This document shows positions 46,601-55,658 of a stretch of 64,000 nt of DNA, piece after piece. The translations under genes and the position numbers were made by a program. Source of the stretch: Collimonas sp. PA-H2 (lineage in GTDB: Bacteria; Pseudomonadota; Gammaproteobacteria; Burkholderiales; Burkholderiaceae_D); NCBI RefSeq assembly GCF_002564105.1, contig NZ_PDBX01000001.1, forward strand, positions 2,852,001 to 2,916,000. The letters run 5' to 3'. Each line of letters begins with the position of its first letter. Position 1 is the stretch's first letter. The notes below the pieces were generated by a model, which was given only the letters and a program-made list of their open reading frames with translations, ran no database searches and was not told the DNA's origin.

Positions 46601-47524
46601 ATGTCAAAACTACCGGATTTTGAAGGTCTTGCTATGTTTGCCAAAGTCGCCGAGGAAGGCTCCTTCGCCGCGGCTGCGGCTGCAATGGGAGTTTCGGTTG
46701 CCACGGTGTCCCGGGCTGTTACACGCCTTGAGGAACGCTTGGGGGGCCGACTTTTCAATCGCACTTCGCGGCGTCTTTCGCTGACCGACTACGGCCATTC
46801 GCTGGCAGAACGAGCGGAAAAAATGTTCGCTGTCGCGGCGGAGGCGGAAGAATTTGCACGGGAGGCATCGAGTCGGCCCAGAGGCCTTGTCAAGCTGGCG
46901 GCTCCCCTATCGTTCGGATCGCGCTGGGTCGCACCGCTGCTACCCGAGTTTTTCAAGCTCTATCCAGATATTTCTGTCGAGCTGCATCTCGGAGACTCCC
47001 GTGCCGATTTGATTGGCGAAGGATTTGACGCGGCTCTGCGCATCGCGATCATGGAGGATTCGTCGCTGGTAGCACGATTGATTGCGCCCGTTCGCCGATT
47101 TGTCGTCGCTGCTCCAGCTTATCTGTCTCGTTACGGTTATCCCCAGCATCCCCGCGACCTCGGTGCGCACCAATGCCTTTCGTACACGACCAGGGGCAAG
47201 CAAGATGTCTGGCGCTTCACCAACATAAAAACTGGCGAGGAATGTGCGATCACCCCGACCGGGATGTTGCGAGGAACAAGCTTGGAAGCCCTAGTGCCTG
47301 TGGTTCTTGCCGGGATTGCCGTCACCGAACTGCCTGAGTTTGCAGCTGCACCGTTCCTGAGAGAGAATCAGCTCGAGGCCATCATGACCGATTGGCGATT
47401 GCCGGAAGGTGGCTTGTATTTTGTTACTCCCTCCAACAAGGCTCGAACGGCAAAAGTCAGGGCGCTTGCGGATTTTTTCATCTCGAAACTTACCGATGCG
47501 GAATGGCGTGCTGATTCGAAGTGA
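46601..47524 (+). CDS. LysR family transcriptional regulator
   Basis: A 307-residue regulator of the CrgA/AaeR-like branch. The N-terminal winged helix-turn-helix is SFAAAAAAMGVSVATVSRAV with TRLEERLGGRLFNRTSRRL. The substrate-binding domain begins near residue 90 (GLVKLAAPLSFGSRWVAPLL). It is divergent from the SDR-DoxX-GST-SnoaL operon and probably regulates it in response to a toxic small molecule. The C-terminus matches family length. Confidence 0.92.
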   Translation: MSKLPDFEGLAMFAKVAEEGSFAAAAAAMGVSVATVSRAVTRLEERLGGRLFNRTSRRLSLTDYGHSLAERAEKMFAVAAEAEEFAREASSRPRGLVKLAAPLSFGSRWVAPLLPEFFKLYPDISVELHLGDSRADLIGEGFDAALRIAIMEDSSLVARLIAPVRRFVVAAPAYLSRYGYPQHPRDLGAHQCLSYTTRGKQDVWRFTNIKTGEECAITPTGMLRGTSLEALVPVVLAGIAVTELPEFAAAPFLRENQLEAIMTDWRLPEGGLYFVTPSNKARTAKVRALADFFISKLTDAEWRADSK

Positions 47525-48015
47525 AGACAGGCGAGCCCCCCGTAGGTCAAACCTGGACGGCCAGTGAGGAAGTGCCGCCCCGACGAGCCAGCGCCATTGT
47601 TTTCGATATTGCGTTGAGCGTCTTCCTGTGTTGGTAGACCGCGCTGTTGGCGAACCGCTGTTCGATCCCACCGTTTACGCGGTAAGCAAACTTCGCTTCG
47701 AGAATCAAGCCAGCAATTCCATCGAAGCGGCCTTAAGAGCCGTGATGGTCTTGTATATCTTTTTGGAACTGCGGCATATCGGCCTTAACCAGGGGCTGCG
47801 CGAGGGGGAACGTACTTGGCTTCGGGGGAGATAGATGAGTTGGTGCGACTGTGTCGACTCCCCATGAAACAGCTGTACGTCCTCTTTGCGATCCGTCCTT
47901 TCGAACATGGCTAGGGCGACACGGTAAAGAGCACAGCGGAATCCAATACCGGAGCCATGATGCGTAGATACTGGATTGCGTGCATGAATGCTTGCTGGCT
48001 TGATCAGATGTCGCG
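47525..48015. other. 0.5-kb gene-free stretch between LysR and AraC genes
   Basis: No intact gene. On the minus strand a roughly 55-residue open piece ends with TGA at 47547-47549 and begins after a stop near 47720; it has protein-like composition (for example EAKFAYRVNGGIEQRFANSA) but no start or partner I recognise. It may be debris of a lost gene. Confidence 0.3.
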
Positions 48016-49050
48016 CTACGGCCGCTTCCTGAATTCATTGGGCGACACCTGCGCCCAGCGCTTGAAGGCGCGGCGGAAGCTTGAGGCGTCGCTGAAGCCA
48101 AGCCGCTCCGAAATCGATTCATGGGTCATCTCGGTGCGCGTCAGATAGGTCGATGCCAGCTTGAACTTCACCTCATCGACGATTTTCTGATACGTCGATC
48201 CTTCGCTGATGATCTTGCGCCGCAGCGTGCGCGAATGCAGGCCGAGCCGGACCGCCATTTCTTCCAGCGAAGCGAATTGACCCGACTGGCTCAGCAAATG
48301 CCGGTAAATCTTGCCGACGACGCCGCGCCCGCCGTCGATGCGATCCAGCATGTCGTGGCAGGTGTCCTGCACCAGCTGAAATGTGACGGCGTGGGAGCCC
48401 AGCGGACGCTGCTCCAACCAGGCCTTGTCGAAGCGTAGCTCGGTGCTTGCAGCATCGAACTCGATAGGACAGTTCAACACGCTGTGATAATGGGCGGCCC
48501 CGGCCGGCGCGCTGAACGCGAAACTGGCCGAGCTCAGCCGGAAGGCGTTGCCCGATACGCTTTTGTGCAGCGACAGCAGGATGCCGCTCTGGTATTCCTG
48601 CACGAAGCGTTCCATCGCTTCGTGCAGCGTAAAGTCAGGCAGGGCGCGGATGATCCAGACGGCATCGTCGCCCGCTTCGTCGAGTTCGAGGTCAACGATG
48701 GGCGTGGCCAGCTCCCGGTAGGTGAGCCCGAAATTGACAGCGTCGCGCACGGTGGCGCTGCTGAGCAGGGCGTAGCCGTAAAAGCCGTAGTCGGTGAGGT
48801 GGAAGGATGCGCCCAGTTCCAGCGGGCTGGTCCGGCTTGGCGTCAGGCGCAGGAAATTATCGAACACAGTGGTGACCTGTTGCCGCGAAATGAAGGAATA
48901 AGGATTGTTCAAGTCGGCTGTCGTAATGCCGGAGCCGGCCAGTGCCTGCTCGACCGTGATGTCGTTGGCGGCCAGATGCGCCGTCAGCGGAATCAGCTTA
49001 TAGACCGGATAGATGCGCTCTGTCGAGCCGATGTATTTGACTTCCGCCAC
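48016..49050 (-). CDS. AraC family regulator of the OruR/ArgR-like (Arabinose_bd) type
   Basis: A 344-residue regulator. Residues about 1-210 form the ligand-binding domain of the OruR/GadX-like group (VYKLIPLTAHLAANDITVEQ). The C-terminal AraC domain has two helix-turn-helices: SLEEMAVRLGLHSRTLRRKI and ISERLGFSDASSFRRAFKRW, ending VSPNEFRKRP. It lies 159 bp downstream of the acyl-CoA dehydrogenase on the same strand and probably regulates it. A decayed sequence related to its last 20 residues lies at 53600-53700. Confidence 0.9.
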   Translation of the reverse strand: MAEVKYIGSTERIYPVYKLIPLTAHLAANDITVEQALAGSGITTADLNNPYSFISRQQVTTVFDNFLRLTPSRTSPLELGASFHLTDYGFYGYALLSSATVRDAVNFGLTYRELATPIVDLELDEAGDDAVWIIRALPDFTLHEAMERFVQEYQSGILLSLHKSVSGNAFRLSSASFAFSAPAGAAHYHSVLNCPIEFDAASTELRFDKAWLEQRPLGSHAVTFQLVQDTCHDMLDRIDGGRGVVGKIYRHLLSQSGQFASLEEMAVRLGLHSRTLRRKIISEGSTYQKIVDEVKFKLASTYLTRTEMTHESISERLGFSDASSFRRAFKRWAQVSPNEFRKRP

Positions 49051-49208
49051 GCCTGTTCTCCTGTCTTCGGTGCCGGCCGTAGAATGCGGAACCGCTGTCC
49101 GCGCTTCCTGGATAGCTCAATCATGACTGTTGACGGCTATCATATACGCTCCCGGCGCTTGCAGGCAGATGGGGCAAAGAGATCCGCCGGCAACGGTTCC
49201 GCGCCGGG

Positions 49209-50420
49209 TCAGACGAAGGCGCTGAAGCCGGTGACGGCCTTGCCTACGATCAGGCTGTTCATCTCGCGCGTACCCTCGTAGGAATACAACGCCTCGGCGT
49301 CGGCGACGAAACGGCCGATATGATGTTCGAGCAAGATGCCATTGGCGCCCAGCAATTCGCGCGCCCAGCCGACCGTCTCGCGCATGCGCACCGTGCAGAT
49401 GCCTTTGGCCAGCGACGCGTGCTCGTCCTTCATGATGCCTTGCTCCTGCAGCTGCGACAGGCGCAGGCACAGCGCCTGCGTCGACGTGATGTTGCCCAGC
49501 ATGCGGAACAATAAATCCTGGATCAGCTGGAACGACGCGATAGGCTTGCCGAACTGCTCGCGCTTCTGGGCGTAGCGCAGTGCGTGCTCGTAGGCCCCGG
49601 TGGCGCAGCCCACCGACTCCCAGGCCACGGCCGCGCGACTCATGCGCAGCACGCTGGCGGTATCCTTGAACGAGTTTGCACCTTGCAGGTGCTGGGCGTC
49701 CGGGACGCGGCAATCGCGCAGCGTGATCAATCCGTTCTGCACCACGCGCAGCGCCATCTTGGTGACGATCTTTTCCACCGTAAATCCGGCCGTGTCGTTT
49801 TCTACGATGAAACCCTTGACCTGACCGTCATCGACATCGCGGGCCCAGATAATGGTCAACTGGCCCCAGGTCGCGTTGCCTATCCATTTTTTCTGGCCGT
49901 TCAGGATCCAGCTGTCGCCATCGCGCTTGGCCGTCGTTTGCAGCCCACCGGCGGTGCCCGAGCCGGTTTCCGGTTCGGTCAGTCCAAACGAGCCGATCTT
50001 TTCGAGCGCGGCCATCGGCGGCAGCCATTTGGTTTTTTGTTCTTCCGATCCGCACAGGAAGATCGATCCCATCGCCAGTCCCGTGTGCACGCCGAAGAAG
50101 GTCGAGATGGAGGCGTCGACGCGCGCCATCTCCATCATGACGAAGCCCATAAGCATCATGCTTTTGCCGGGACAGCCGTAACCCTGGTAAGGCAGGCCGC
50201 CGATGCCCAGCTTTTGCATTTTCGGCAGCAGCTCGAACGGGAATGCATCCCTGGCCCAGTAGTCGTTGATGATCGGCTCTACCTCTCGTTCCATGAAGGC
50301 GCGGACCTTCAGGCGGATGGCGTTGTCGTCGTCGTTCAGGGTCTGGCTGACGGAGTAAAAGTCGCCGTTGGCCGGCGGCAGGGATTTGGGTGAGCGCTGG
50401 GCTTGGTCGTTCGATGACAT
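49209..50420 (-). CDS. acyl-CoA dehydrogenase, glutaryl-CoA dehydrogenase-like
   Basis: A 403-residue FAD enzyme. FGLTEPETGSGTAGGLQTTA is the FAD/substrate loop, YAQKREQFGKPIASFQLIQ the central helix, and the catalytic glutamate lies in YSYEGTREMNSLIVGKA, whose YEGTxxMxxLIVGxAxTG pattern is closest to glutaryl-CoA dehydrogenases. Those oxidise and decarboxylate glutaryl-CoA to crotonyl-CoA. Confirming the arginine that binds the distal carboxylate needs an alignment. ATG 50420 is preferred over a TTG at 50474 that overlaps the CoA-transferase stop. Operon with the CoA-transferase upstream. Confidence 0.88.
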   Translation of the reverse strand: MSSNDQAQRSPKSLPPANGDFYSVSQTLNDDDNAIRLKVRAFMEREVEPIINDYWARDAFPFELLPKMQKLGIGGLPYQGYGCPGKSMMLMGFVMMEMARVDASISTFFGVHTGLAMGSIFLCGSEEQKTKWLPPMAALEKIGSFGLTEPETGSGTAGGLQTTAKRDGDSWILNGQKKWIGNATWGQLTIIWARDVDDGQVKGFIVENDTAGFTVEKIVTKMALRVVQNGLITLRDCRVPDAQHLQGANSFKDTASVLRMSRAAVAWESVGCATGAYEHALRYAQKREQFGKPIASFQLIQDLLFRMLGNITSTQALCLRLSQLQEQGIMKDEHASLAKGICTVRMRETVGWARELLGANGILLEHHIGRFVADAEALYSYEGTREMNSLIVGKAVTGFSAFV

Positions 50421-50470
50421 GGCGGGATCCGTATCAAAAGAATGGTAAAGGGCGGGTTGCGGCGAGGTCG

Positions 50471-51700
50471 TCAAGACTTGGCCGCGACGGCGCCGGACGA
50501 TTTCAGCTCGGCGATTTCGGCCGCGCTGAAGGCTAGCTCCTGCAAGACTTCGATGCTGTGCTGACCCAGTTCCGGCGCCAGGCGTGGCGTCACCTTCGGC
50601 ACGTCCGCCAGCCGCATCGGACTGTTGACGGTGTGCGAGGCCTCGCCGTATGGTCCTTCCAGCGGCACCAGGATGTCGTTGGCGATCATCTGCGGATCGC
50701 GCACGATTTCGTCGAAGGTTTGAACCACCCCGAAAATGACGCGACCCTGATCGAGCACAGTGCGCCAGTGCGCCAGCGGCTGACTGGCGAAGACCGGATC
50801 GAGCAGCGCCACCAGGTCGGCGGCGTGCTGCACCCGCAGCTGCTTGGTGGCAAAGCGCGGATCGTCCGACAGCTGCGGCAGGCTCAGCGCCTGCACGAAA
50901 CCCGGCCAGTCCTTTTCCTGCGCTGCCACCAGCAACAGCCAGCGGTTGTCAGAGCTGCGGTAGGGGTTGAGCAAGGCGTTAGCCGGGCGCTTGCGGTCGT
51001 GTTGCTCGACGAACTTGGCGCCGTGCAGCGCGCCCTCGATCCAGGTCGCCGCCGCCCATGCGCCTTCGGCGATCAGCGACGTCGTTACATGACCGCCCTT
51101 GCCGGTCAGCGTGCGCCGGTATAGCCCGGTGACGATGGCCGAGTACAGCGTCACGGCCGTCGCGTGGTCACCGATGCCGGGGATGGGCAGTGTCGGCGGA
51201 CTGTCAGCGTCGTGGGTCACGTCCATCAGCCCGGTGCGCGCCCAGTAAGCGGTGACGTCAAAGCCCGGCTTGTCCGCTTCCGGACCGTCCAGGCCGTAAC
51301 CGGTGATGTCGGCATAGATCAGGCGATCGTTGAGCGGAGCCAGCTCCTCGTATGTCAGGCCGAGCGACTTGCGCACCTTGGGCGGAAAGTTCGTCACCAG
51401 CACATCGGCCCACTTCACCAGCCGGCGCAGCACGCGACGCGCGGCCGGCGACTTCAGATCGAGCGCGATGCTGCGTTTGTTGCGGTTGGTGAGCTGCCAC
51501 GCGTAGTTGCTCTCGCAGGCGGGGTTGGGCGGCGTCATGTAGAAATAGCGGTAGGGATCGCCCAGACCGGGCGGCTCGACCTTGATCACGTCCGCGCCGA
51601 AGTCGGACAGGATGGTGGTGGCGGCTGGCCCGGCAATAAAGCTGGCCAGGTCGAGGACCTTGAGGCCGGTAAACAAACTGGCTGGCGGCGTGGCGGTCAT
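50471..51700 (-). CDS. CaiB/BaiF family (class III) CoA-transferase
   Basis: A 409-residue enzyme that moves CoA between acyl groups. The N-terminal GLKVLDLASFIAGPAATTIL and DFGADVIKVEPPGLGDPYR are family hallmarks. The catalytic aspartate is in KPGFDVTAYW. Blocks NRNKRSIALDLKSP and GDHATAVTLYSAIVTGLYRR match as well. Relatives include succinyl-CoA:glutarate CoA-transferase, which, with the neighbouring dehydrogenase, would activate and then oxidise glutarate. This assignment is inferred from the pairing. Confidence 0.9.
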   Translation of the reverse strand: MTATPPASLFTGLKVLDLASFIAGPAATTILSDFGADVIKVEPPGLGDPYRYFYMTPPNPACESNYAWQLTNRNKRSIALDLKSPAARRVLRRLVKWADVLVTNFPPKVRKSLGLTYEELAPLNDRLIYADITGYGLDGPEADKPGFDVTAYWARTGLMDVTHDADSPPTLPIPGIGDHATAVTLYSAIVTGLYRRTLTGKGGHVTTSLIAEGAWAAATWIEGALHGAKFVEQHDRKRPANALLNPYRSSDNRWLLLVAAQEKDWPGFVQALSLPQLSDDPRFATKQLRVQHAADLVALLDPVFASQPLAHWRTVLDQGRVIFGVVQTFDEIVRDPQMIANDILVPLEGPYGEASHTVNSPMRLADVPKVTPRLAPELGQHSIEVLQELAFSAAEIAELKSSGAVAAKS

Positions 51701-51863
51701 GGATTTCCTCTTCTGGTTCGGCGATCAAGTAGGGGGCGGAGTTGCCCGACGAGGCTGCCGCGGCAGCAACCGTGATGGCATATGCTCCCCCATGCCGAGC
51801 AGCCTGTCTTTTGCTCTCCTGCGCGCATGTCGCAATCATGCGGCGCCAGAGCGCGCGGGCGCG

Positions 51864-52376
51864 CTAAAAGGCGTTCAGGCCCTTGATCAGCGGACCGGAC
51901 TGGCGAACCAGACCGGAAAAGTCAGCATGCTGCAGTTTCGCCACTTCGATCGCATAGTTGAGCAGCTCCGGATCCTTGCGCGTGGCCAGGTCGTGTAATT
52001 CGTGGGCACTGTCTTGATACACCGTCAGGCTTATATACCAGGACACCAGATCGCACACCAATTCATTGGGCAAGAAACCGATCTGCTGGCCCAGCGAGCG
52101 ATACACCTGGGCGTAATCTCTCTGTCCTGAGAAGCGGTGGCTAGGGTAGCGCCGCTGCTCGGTCAGCACCTGCAGTTCGTTCTGCAGAGTGTTCAGGTAT
52201 TCATCGCTGATGCGCGTGCTGAGCGCAATGATTTCGCTGCGCAGCGCGCAGGCGACGTTACTGCGGATCAGGCGCGATTGCAGGCGTTGCTGGATGCTGT
52301 TGGTCAGGAAACCGGCGAAACCGCCTATCAGGCCACCGGCCATCGCGCCTATGAGTTGCGGCCAAGGTATATCCAT
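51864..52376 (-). CDS. hypothetical membrane-anchored protein
   Basis: A 170-residue protein I do not recognise. One N-terminal membrane helix (AMAGGLIGGFAGFLTNSI, residues about 10-28) is followed by helical cytoplasmic segments (ALRSEIIALSTRISDEYLNT, KDPELLNYAIEVAKLQHADF). A GC-rich inverted repeat (51850-51865) overlaps its stop. It sits between the CoA-transferase and an AraC gene and may be unrelated to the pathway. Confidence 0.65.
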   Translation of the reverse strand: MDIPWPQLIGAMAGGLIGGFAGFLTNSIQQRLQSRLIRSNVACALRSEIIALSTRISDEYLNTLQNELQVLTEQRRYPSHRFSGQRDYAQVYRSLGQQIGFLPNELVCDLVSWYISLTVYQDSAHELHDLATRKDPELLNYAIEVAKLQHADFSGLVRQSGPLIKGLNAF

Positions 52377-52451
52377 GTTGCGATCTCATTATGTTGATTG
52401 GGGTGGGCGCGGACGAATGGATTGAGCAGGAGCAGGAGCTGCAGCGGGCGC

Positions 52452-53306
52452 TTAGCGGGCGCCGCGGAAGGCAGCCGGCGTCATGCCCGCCAGCAGCGCG
52501 AAGCGGGTTGTGAAATAGCTCTGGCTCTTGTAGCCGACTTCGAAGGCGATGTCGGCAATGCTCTTGTCGCTTTCGATCAGCATCCTTTTGGCCGATTCGA
52601 TGCGGCAGCGCATGATGCATTGGTGCGGCGATTCCTGCATCGAGTGCTTGAACATGCGAGCGAAGTGATAAGGGCTCATATCGAGCTGGTCGGCGATGTC
52701 CTTGAAGCCGATGTCTTCCTGATAGTGGGCCCGGATATAGTCGACGGCGCGGCGGATTTTGTAGCGCGGCAGTCCACCCAGGATCACGGACGGCGCCGGC
52801 GTGTCGGTGTAGGTGCACAGCAGGTGCTGGCCAATGACGATGGCAACCGACTCGATGTAGGATTTCTCCAGCTCGCGCCGGCTCTGCATCTGCTGCTCGA
52901 TCGAGCGCACCATGTGCCACATGAAGGGGTCGACCGAGGCGTACTGTGGCGCCATCTGGTAGCCGTGATAGCCGTTGGCCTGAGCCAGCGCGGCCAAGAA
53001 GGTCGGCTTGACGGCTATGCTGGTTATCTGGGCGTCGGAAGTCCATGCGGCGCTGAGGGCATGGCCGGCCGGGACGATGCAGACGTGGCGGTCCGACACC
53101 TTGATCTGCTGCAGCTCGTCGTGAGCATCGCGGTAGGTAAGAATGGCCGACGCGTGCATGCCGGGTGCGGTGATCTCGTGGTCGTCCTGGATTCGCTCGC
53201 GCGCGCTGGCGCGCAAGCCCTTGCCGCTGCGGATGCGCATGTCGTTGCAGCGTGCTTCGAGGATCTCTTGCTGTGCGCAAGCGCGTTCGGCCACGCACGG
53301 CATCAT
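52452..53306 (-). CDS. AraC family transcriptional regulator (cupin N-domain)
   Basis: A 284-residue regulator. The N-terminal half has cupin-like strands (SDRHVCIVPAGHALSAAW). The C-terminal AraC domain begins at RAVDYIRAHYQEDIGFKDIA, with helix-turn-helices IADQLDMSPYHFARMFKHSM and IADIAFEVGYKSQSYFTTRF and the end GMTPAAFRGAR. The first 23 residues are poorly conserved; Met23 (MRIRSGKG) may be the real start. It lies 75 bp upstream of the hypothetical gene on the same strand. Confidence 0.88.
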   Translation of the reverse strand: MMPCVAERACAQQEILEARCNDMRIRSGKGLRASARERIQDDHEITAPGMHASAILTYRDAHDELQQIKVSDRHVCIVPAGHALSAAWTSDAQITSIAVKPTFLAALAQANGYHGYQMAPQYASVDPFMWHMVRSIEQQMQSRRELEKSYIESVAIVIGQHLLCTYTDTPAPSVILGGLPRYKIRRAVDYIRAHYQEDIGFKDIADQLDMSPYHFARMFKHSMQESPHQCIMRCRIESAKRMLIESDKSIADIAFEVGYKSQSYFTTRFALLAGMTPAAFRGAR

Positions 53307-53599
53307 GGCAGGCCCCCGGCGCCGTTGGCCGCAATGGCCGCCAGGGCCACCGCCGCCGGCCGCCTGATAGCGCTAACCACACGGCACGGCCAGGCGGTGA
53401 GCAGTAGAGTTGGTAGACACTGACGCATGGTGTATCCCTATGAGGTGAGATGACCTGCCGGGGGTAATTCAATCGATGTTGTTCTGATTCTCGCACTGGC
53501 CGCATCGGACCGGGAGTGCCGTTTCGGACAATTAGCGCGACAAAAGAGGACAGTGACGAGGGCGACGCTGGAGTACCTCGCAAACACACAGCGCTATAC

Positions 53600-53700
53600 T
53601 TATTTGAGGCCGTGGCGGAAGGCCTGTGGCGATTGCTTGGCCCAGCGCTTGAACGCGTGCCGGACGATGCCGGGCCGAGGCCTCGGCGTGTTGGATGAAT
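53600..53700 (-). pseudogene. remnant of an AraC-family regulator C-terminus
   Basis: Read on the minus strand, the stretch ends RHAFKRWAKQSPQAFRHGLK then TAA at 53600-53602, very close to the last residues of the intact AraC gene at 48016 (RRAFKRWAQVSPNEFRKRP). Just upstream a shifted frame reads EASARHRP, matching the expected SDASSF region out of frame, so a frameshift has occurred. Nothing of the ligand-binding half remains. It is an eroded third AraC gene at the end of the ECH/HAD-type block. Confidence 0.7.
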
Positions 53701-53748
53701 AAAACGCGACGTGGAACGGGCTTCAGTCCGGGCCAGTCAAGACGAGCG

Positions 53749-53782
53749 CTGCCAACTTCGCCGTCATGTGCGACGTTGGCAG
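53749..53782. terminator. hairpin downstream of the YWTD gene
   Basis: CTGCCAAC (53749-53756) pairs with GTTGGCAG (53775-53782), extended inside by TCGC/GCGA after one mismatch. No T-run lies directly after on the minus strand. It is placed between the YWTD gene and the AraC remnant and may end the upstream operon. Confidence 0.45.
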
Positions 53783-53843
53783 TGGGGTAGGTTGATTTTT
53801 TCCGAACTTTGCATTCTCTTGCGTCGGCGCGTGCCCTGCACCT

Positions 53844-54749
53844 TCAGCGCGCCTCCGCGTAGGCGATCCCGCTCAGGTTACCCTGCGCGTACAGCAGCGT
53901 CTTGCGATCCGAGCCGTCGAGCCGGGCCGAGTAGACCGAGCCGCCGAGGTCGGTCATGAACATGCGGTCGCCGTCGAGGTCGAGCGCGATCCCTATCCCT
54001 TCCATCAGATGGGTGAACAGGATTTTCGGTGCCGGTCGCGACCCGTGCGCCGGGGCGTCCATCGGCGCGCAGTTGACGGTGTTGCCGCGCGGCGGGCTGC
54101 CGCGGTCGGTCCAGTACAGCAGCTGGCGGCGCAGGTCCAGCTCGAGGTCGATCGGCTCCGGCAGGCCGTCGTATAGCAGTTCGATGTCGCTACGGGCAGT
54201 CGGCCGCTCGCCAGACGGCAGGTCGATGCTGGCGCGGAAGATGCGGCCGCGGTCGCCGTCGTCCGGGCCTTTCTGCGACCAGTAGATGTGGCCGCGCTCG
54301 GCGTCCACTGTGATGCCGACGCACCAGCGCTCCTGGTCGGTACGGTCGGCCGCGCCCTCGCCGGTCTGGACCAGCGTCTCGATGGCGCTGCCGTCGAGAT
54401 TGGCGCGCATGACGCGCATCCCTTCTCGGTCGCACCAGTAGAGCTTGCGGTTGCGCTGGTCCAGGTGCAGTTGCTTGGGCGTGAACGTAATGCCGGGTGG
54501 GATGACGGTGCAGCGGTTGCCGCCGTCGAGGTCGATGCGTTCGATGGCGCCGTCGTTCATGTTGGGCACGCCCATGTCGGTCCAGTAGATGTGGCCGGCG
54601 GCCGTGTCGATGGCGATGCCGTCCGGAAGGCGGCAGTTCCGCAGCAAGGTCTTGCAGTCGCTGCCGTCGGGCCTGACTGACAGGATGCGGCCACCGCTCA
54701 GGTCGAGCACATACAGCAGGCCGTCGCCGGCGGGAGGGAGATGACTCAT
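53844..54749 (-). CDS. YWTD-repeat beta-propeller protein
   Basis: A 301-residue protein with LDL-receptor-type YWTD repeats: HIYWTDMG, KLYWCDREG, HIYWSQKG and LLYWTDRG spaced about 45-60 residues apart, alternating with IDLDGG and ANLDGS turns. These form a six-bladed propeller. There is no signal peptide, so it is likely cytosolic. Such proteins are scarce in bacteria and sometimes act as lactonase or sugar-acid binding domains. It is 60 bp downstream of the enoyl-CoA hydratase and probably in the same operon. AGGA precedes ATG 54749. Confidence 0.82.
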   Translation of the reverse strand: MSHLPPAGDGLLYVLDLSGGRILSVRPDGSDCKTLLRNCRLPDGIAIDTAAGHIYWTDMGVPNMNDGAIERIDLDGGNRCTVIPPGITFTPKQLHLDQRNRKLYWCDREGMRVMRANLDGSAIETLVQTGEGAADRTDQERWCVGITVDAERGHIYWSQKGPDDGDRGRIFRASIDLPSGERPTARSDIELLYDGLPEPIDLELDLRRQLLYWTDRGSPPRGNTVNCAPMDAPAHGSRPAPKILFTHLMEGIGIALDLDGDRMFMTDLGGSVYSARLDGSDRKTLLYAQGNLSGIAYAEAR

Positions 54750-54809
54750 GGTTATCCTCGTTTTCAGTGGGAGAGTGGGTGTGCCGCCGCTTCAGGATGC
54801 GGTGCGCTG

Positions 54810-55592
54810 TCAGCGGCCGCTGAACTGCGGCGCGCGCTTGGCGAGGAAGGCCGCCGTGCCTTCGCGCTTGTCGTCGGAGGCGGCGCAGACTGCGAATAGC
54901 GCGCTTTCGAACGCCAGGCCGTCGCTCAGCGCCGTGTCCATGCCGCGCAGCACCGCCTCGGTGGCCAGGCGCACGGCCAGTGGGGCATTGGCGCCGATTT
55001 GCTGCAGGATGACTTCGGCGCGCGCAATCAGGTCGTCGGCCCCGACGACTTCGTTGACCAGGCCGATGCGGCAGGCTTCCTGGGCATCGATGGTGGCGGC
55101 GCTCAGGATTATCTGCAGAGCGCGGCCGACGCCGACCAGGCGCGGCAGACGCTGTGTGCCGCCGAAACCGGGTAGCACGCCTAGCCTGACTTCGGGCTGA
55201 CCGAACGCGGCCCGCTCCGACGCTATGCGCAGCGTGCAAGCCATCGCCAGCTCGCAGCCGCCACCGAAGGCGTAGCCGTTGACGGCGGCAATTACCGGCT
55301 TGCCGAGGCGTTCGATGCGATCGAACACGTGCTGCCCCTGGCGCGTGAAGCGCTGGGCATCGACGGCGCCGATCGCGGCCAGCTCACCGATGTCGGCGCC
55401 GGCCGCGAAGGCCTTGCCTTCGCCGCTCAGGATCACGCCTTGCACGGAGGCGTCGGCGGCGGCCTCGTCGAAGGCGGCTAGCATCTCGGCCAAGGTGGCT
55501 TGGTTGAGTGCGTTGAGCACGGTGGGGCGGTTCAGCGAGATATAGGCGATGCTGCCGGCCGTGCGGTAGAGCAGGTTGTCATAGTGCGGCAT
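54810..55592 (-). CDS. enoyl-CoA hydratase/isomerase family protein
   Basis: A 260-residue crotonase. The oxyanion-hole region is EGKAFAAGADIGELA, the first catalytic Glu is in GGGCELAMAC, the second in FGQPEVRLGVLPGFGGTQRL. Both glutamates are present, indicating true hydratase activity rather than only isomerase. In context it would hydrate crotonyl-CoA-type products to 3-hydroxyacyl-CoA. It lies between the 3-hydroxyacid dehydrogenase and the YWTD gene. Confidence 0.92.
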   Translation of the reverse strand: MPHYDNLLYRTAGSIAYISLNRPTVLNALNQATLAEMLAAFDEAAADASVQGVILSGEGKAFAAGADIGELAAIGAVDAQRFTRQGQHVFDRIERLGKPVIAAVNGYAFGGGCELAMACTLRIASERAAFGQPEVRLGVLPGFGGTQRLPRLVGVGRALQIILSAATIDAQEACRIGLVNEVVGADDLIARAEVILQQIGANAPLAVRLATEAVLRGMDTALSDGLAFESALFAVCAASDDKREGTAAFLAKRAPQFSGR

Positions 55593-55658
55593 GGAACAAG
55601 GCTCCTGATAATTGGTGTGCCGGGCCGGCGGGCCGGCCTGGACGGAGGCGGTCTGGTT

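Noticed and set aside
52258..53589. 443-codon minus-strand frame over the AraC gene
   Set aside because: Out of frame with the real AraC gene at 52452-53306, which has recognisable helix-turn-helices.
54190..55239. 349-codon minus-strand frame across the YWTD and ECH genes
   Set aside because: Arg/His/Pro-rich and spanning two supported genes in another frame.
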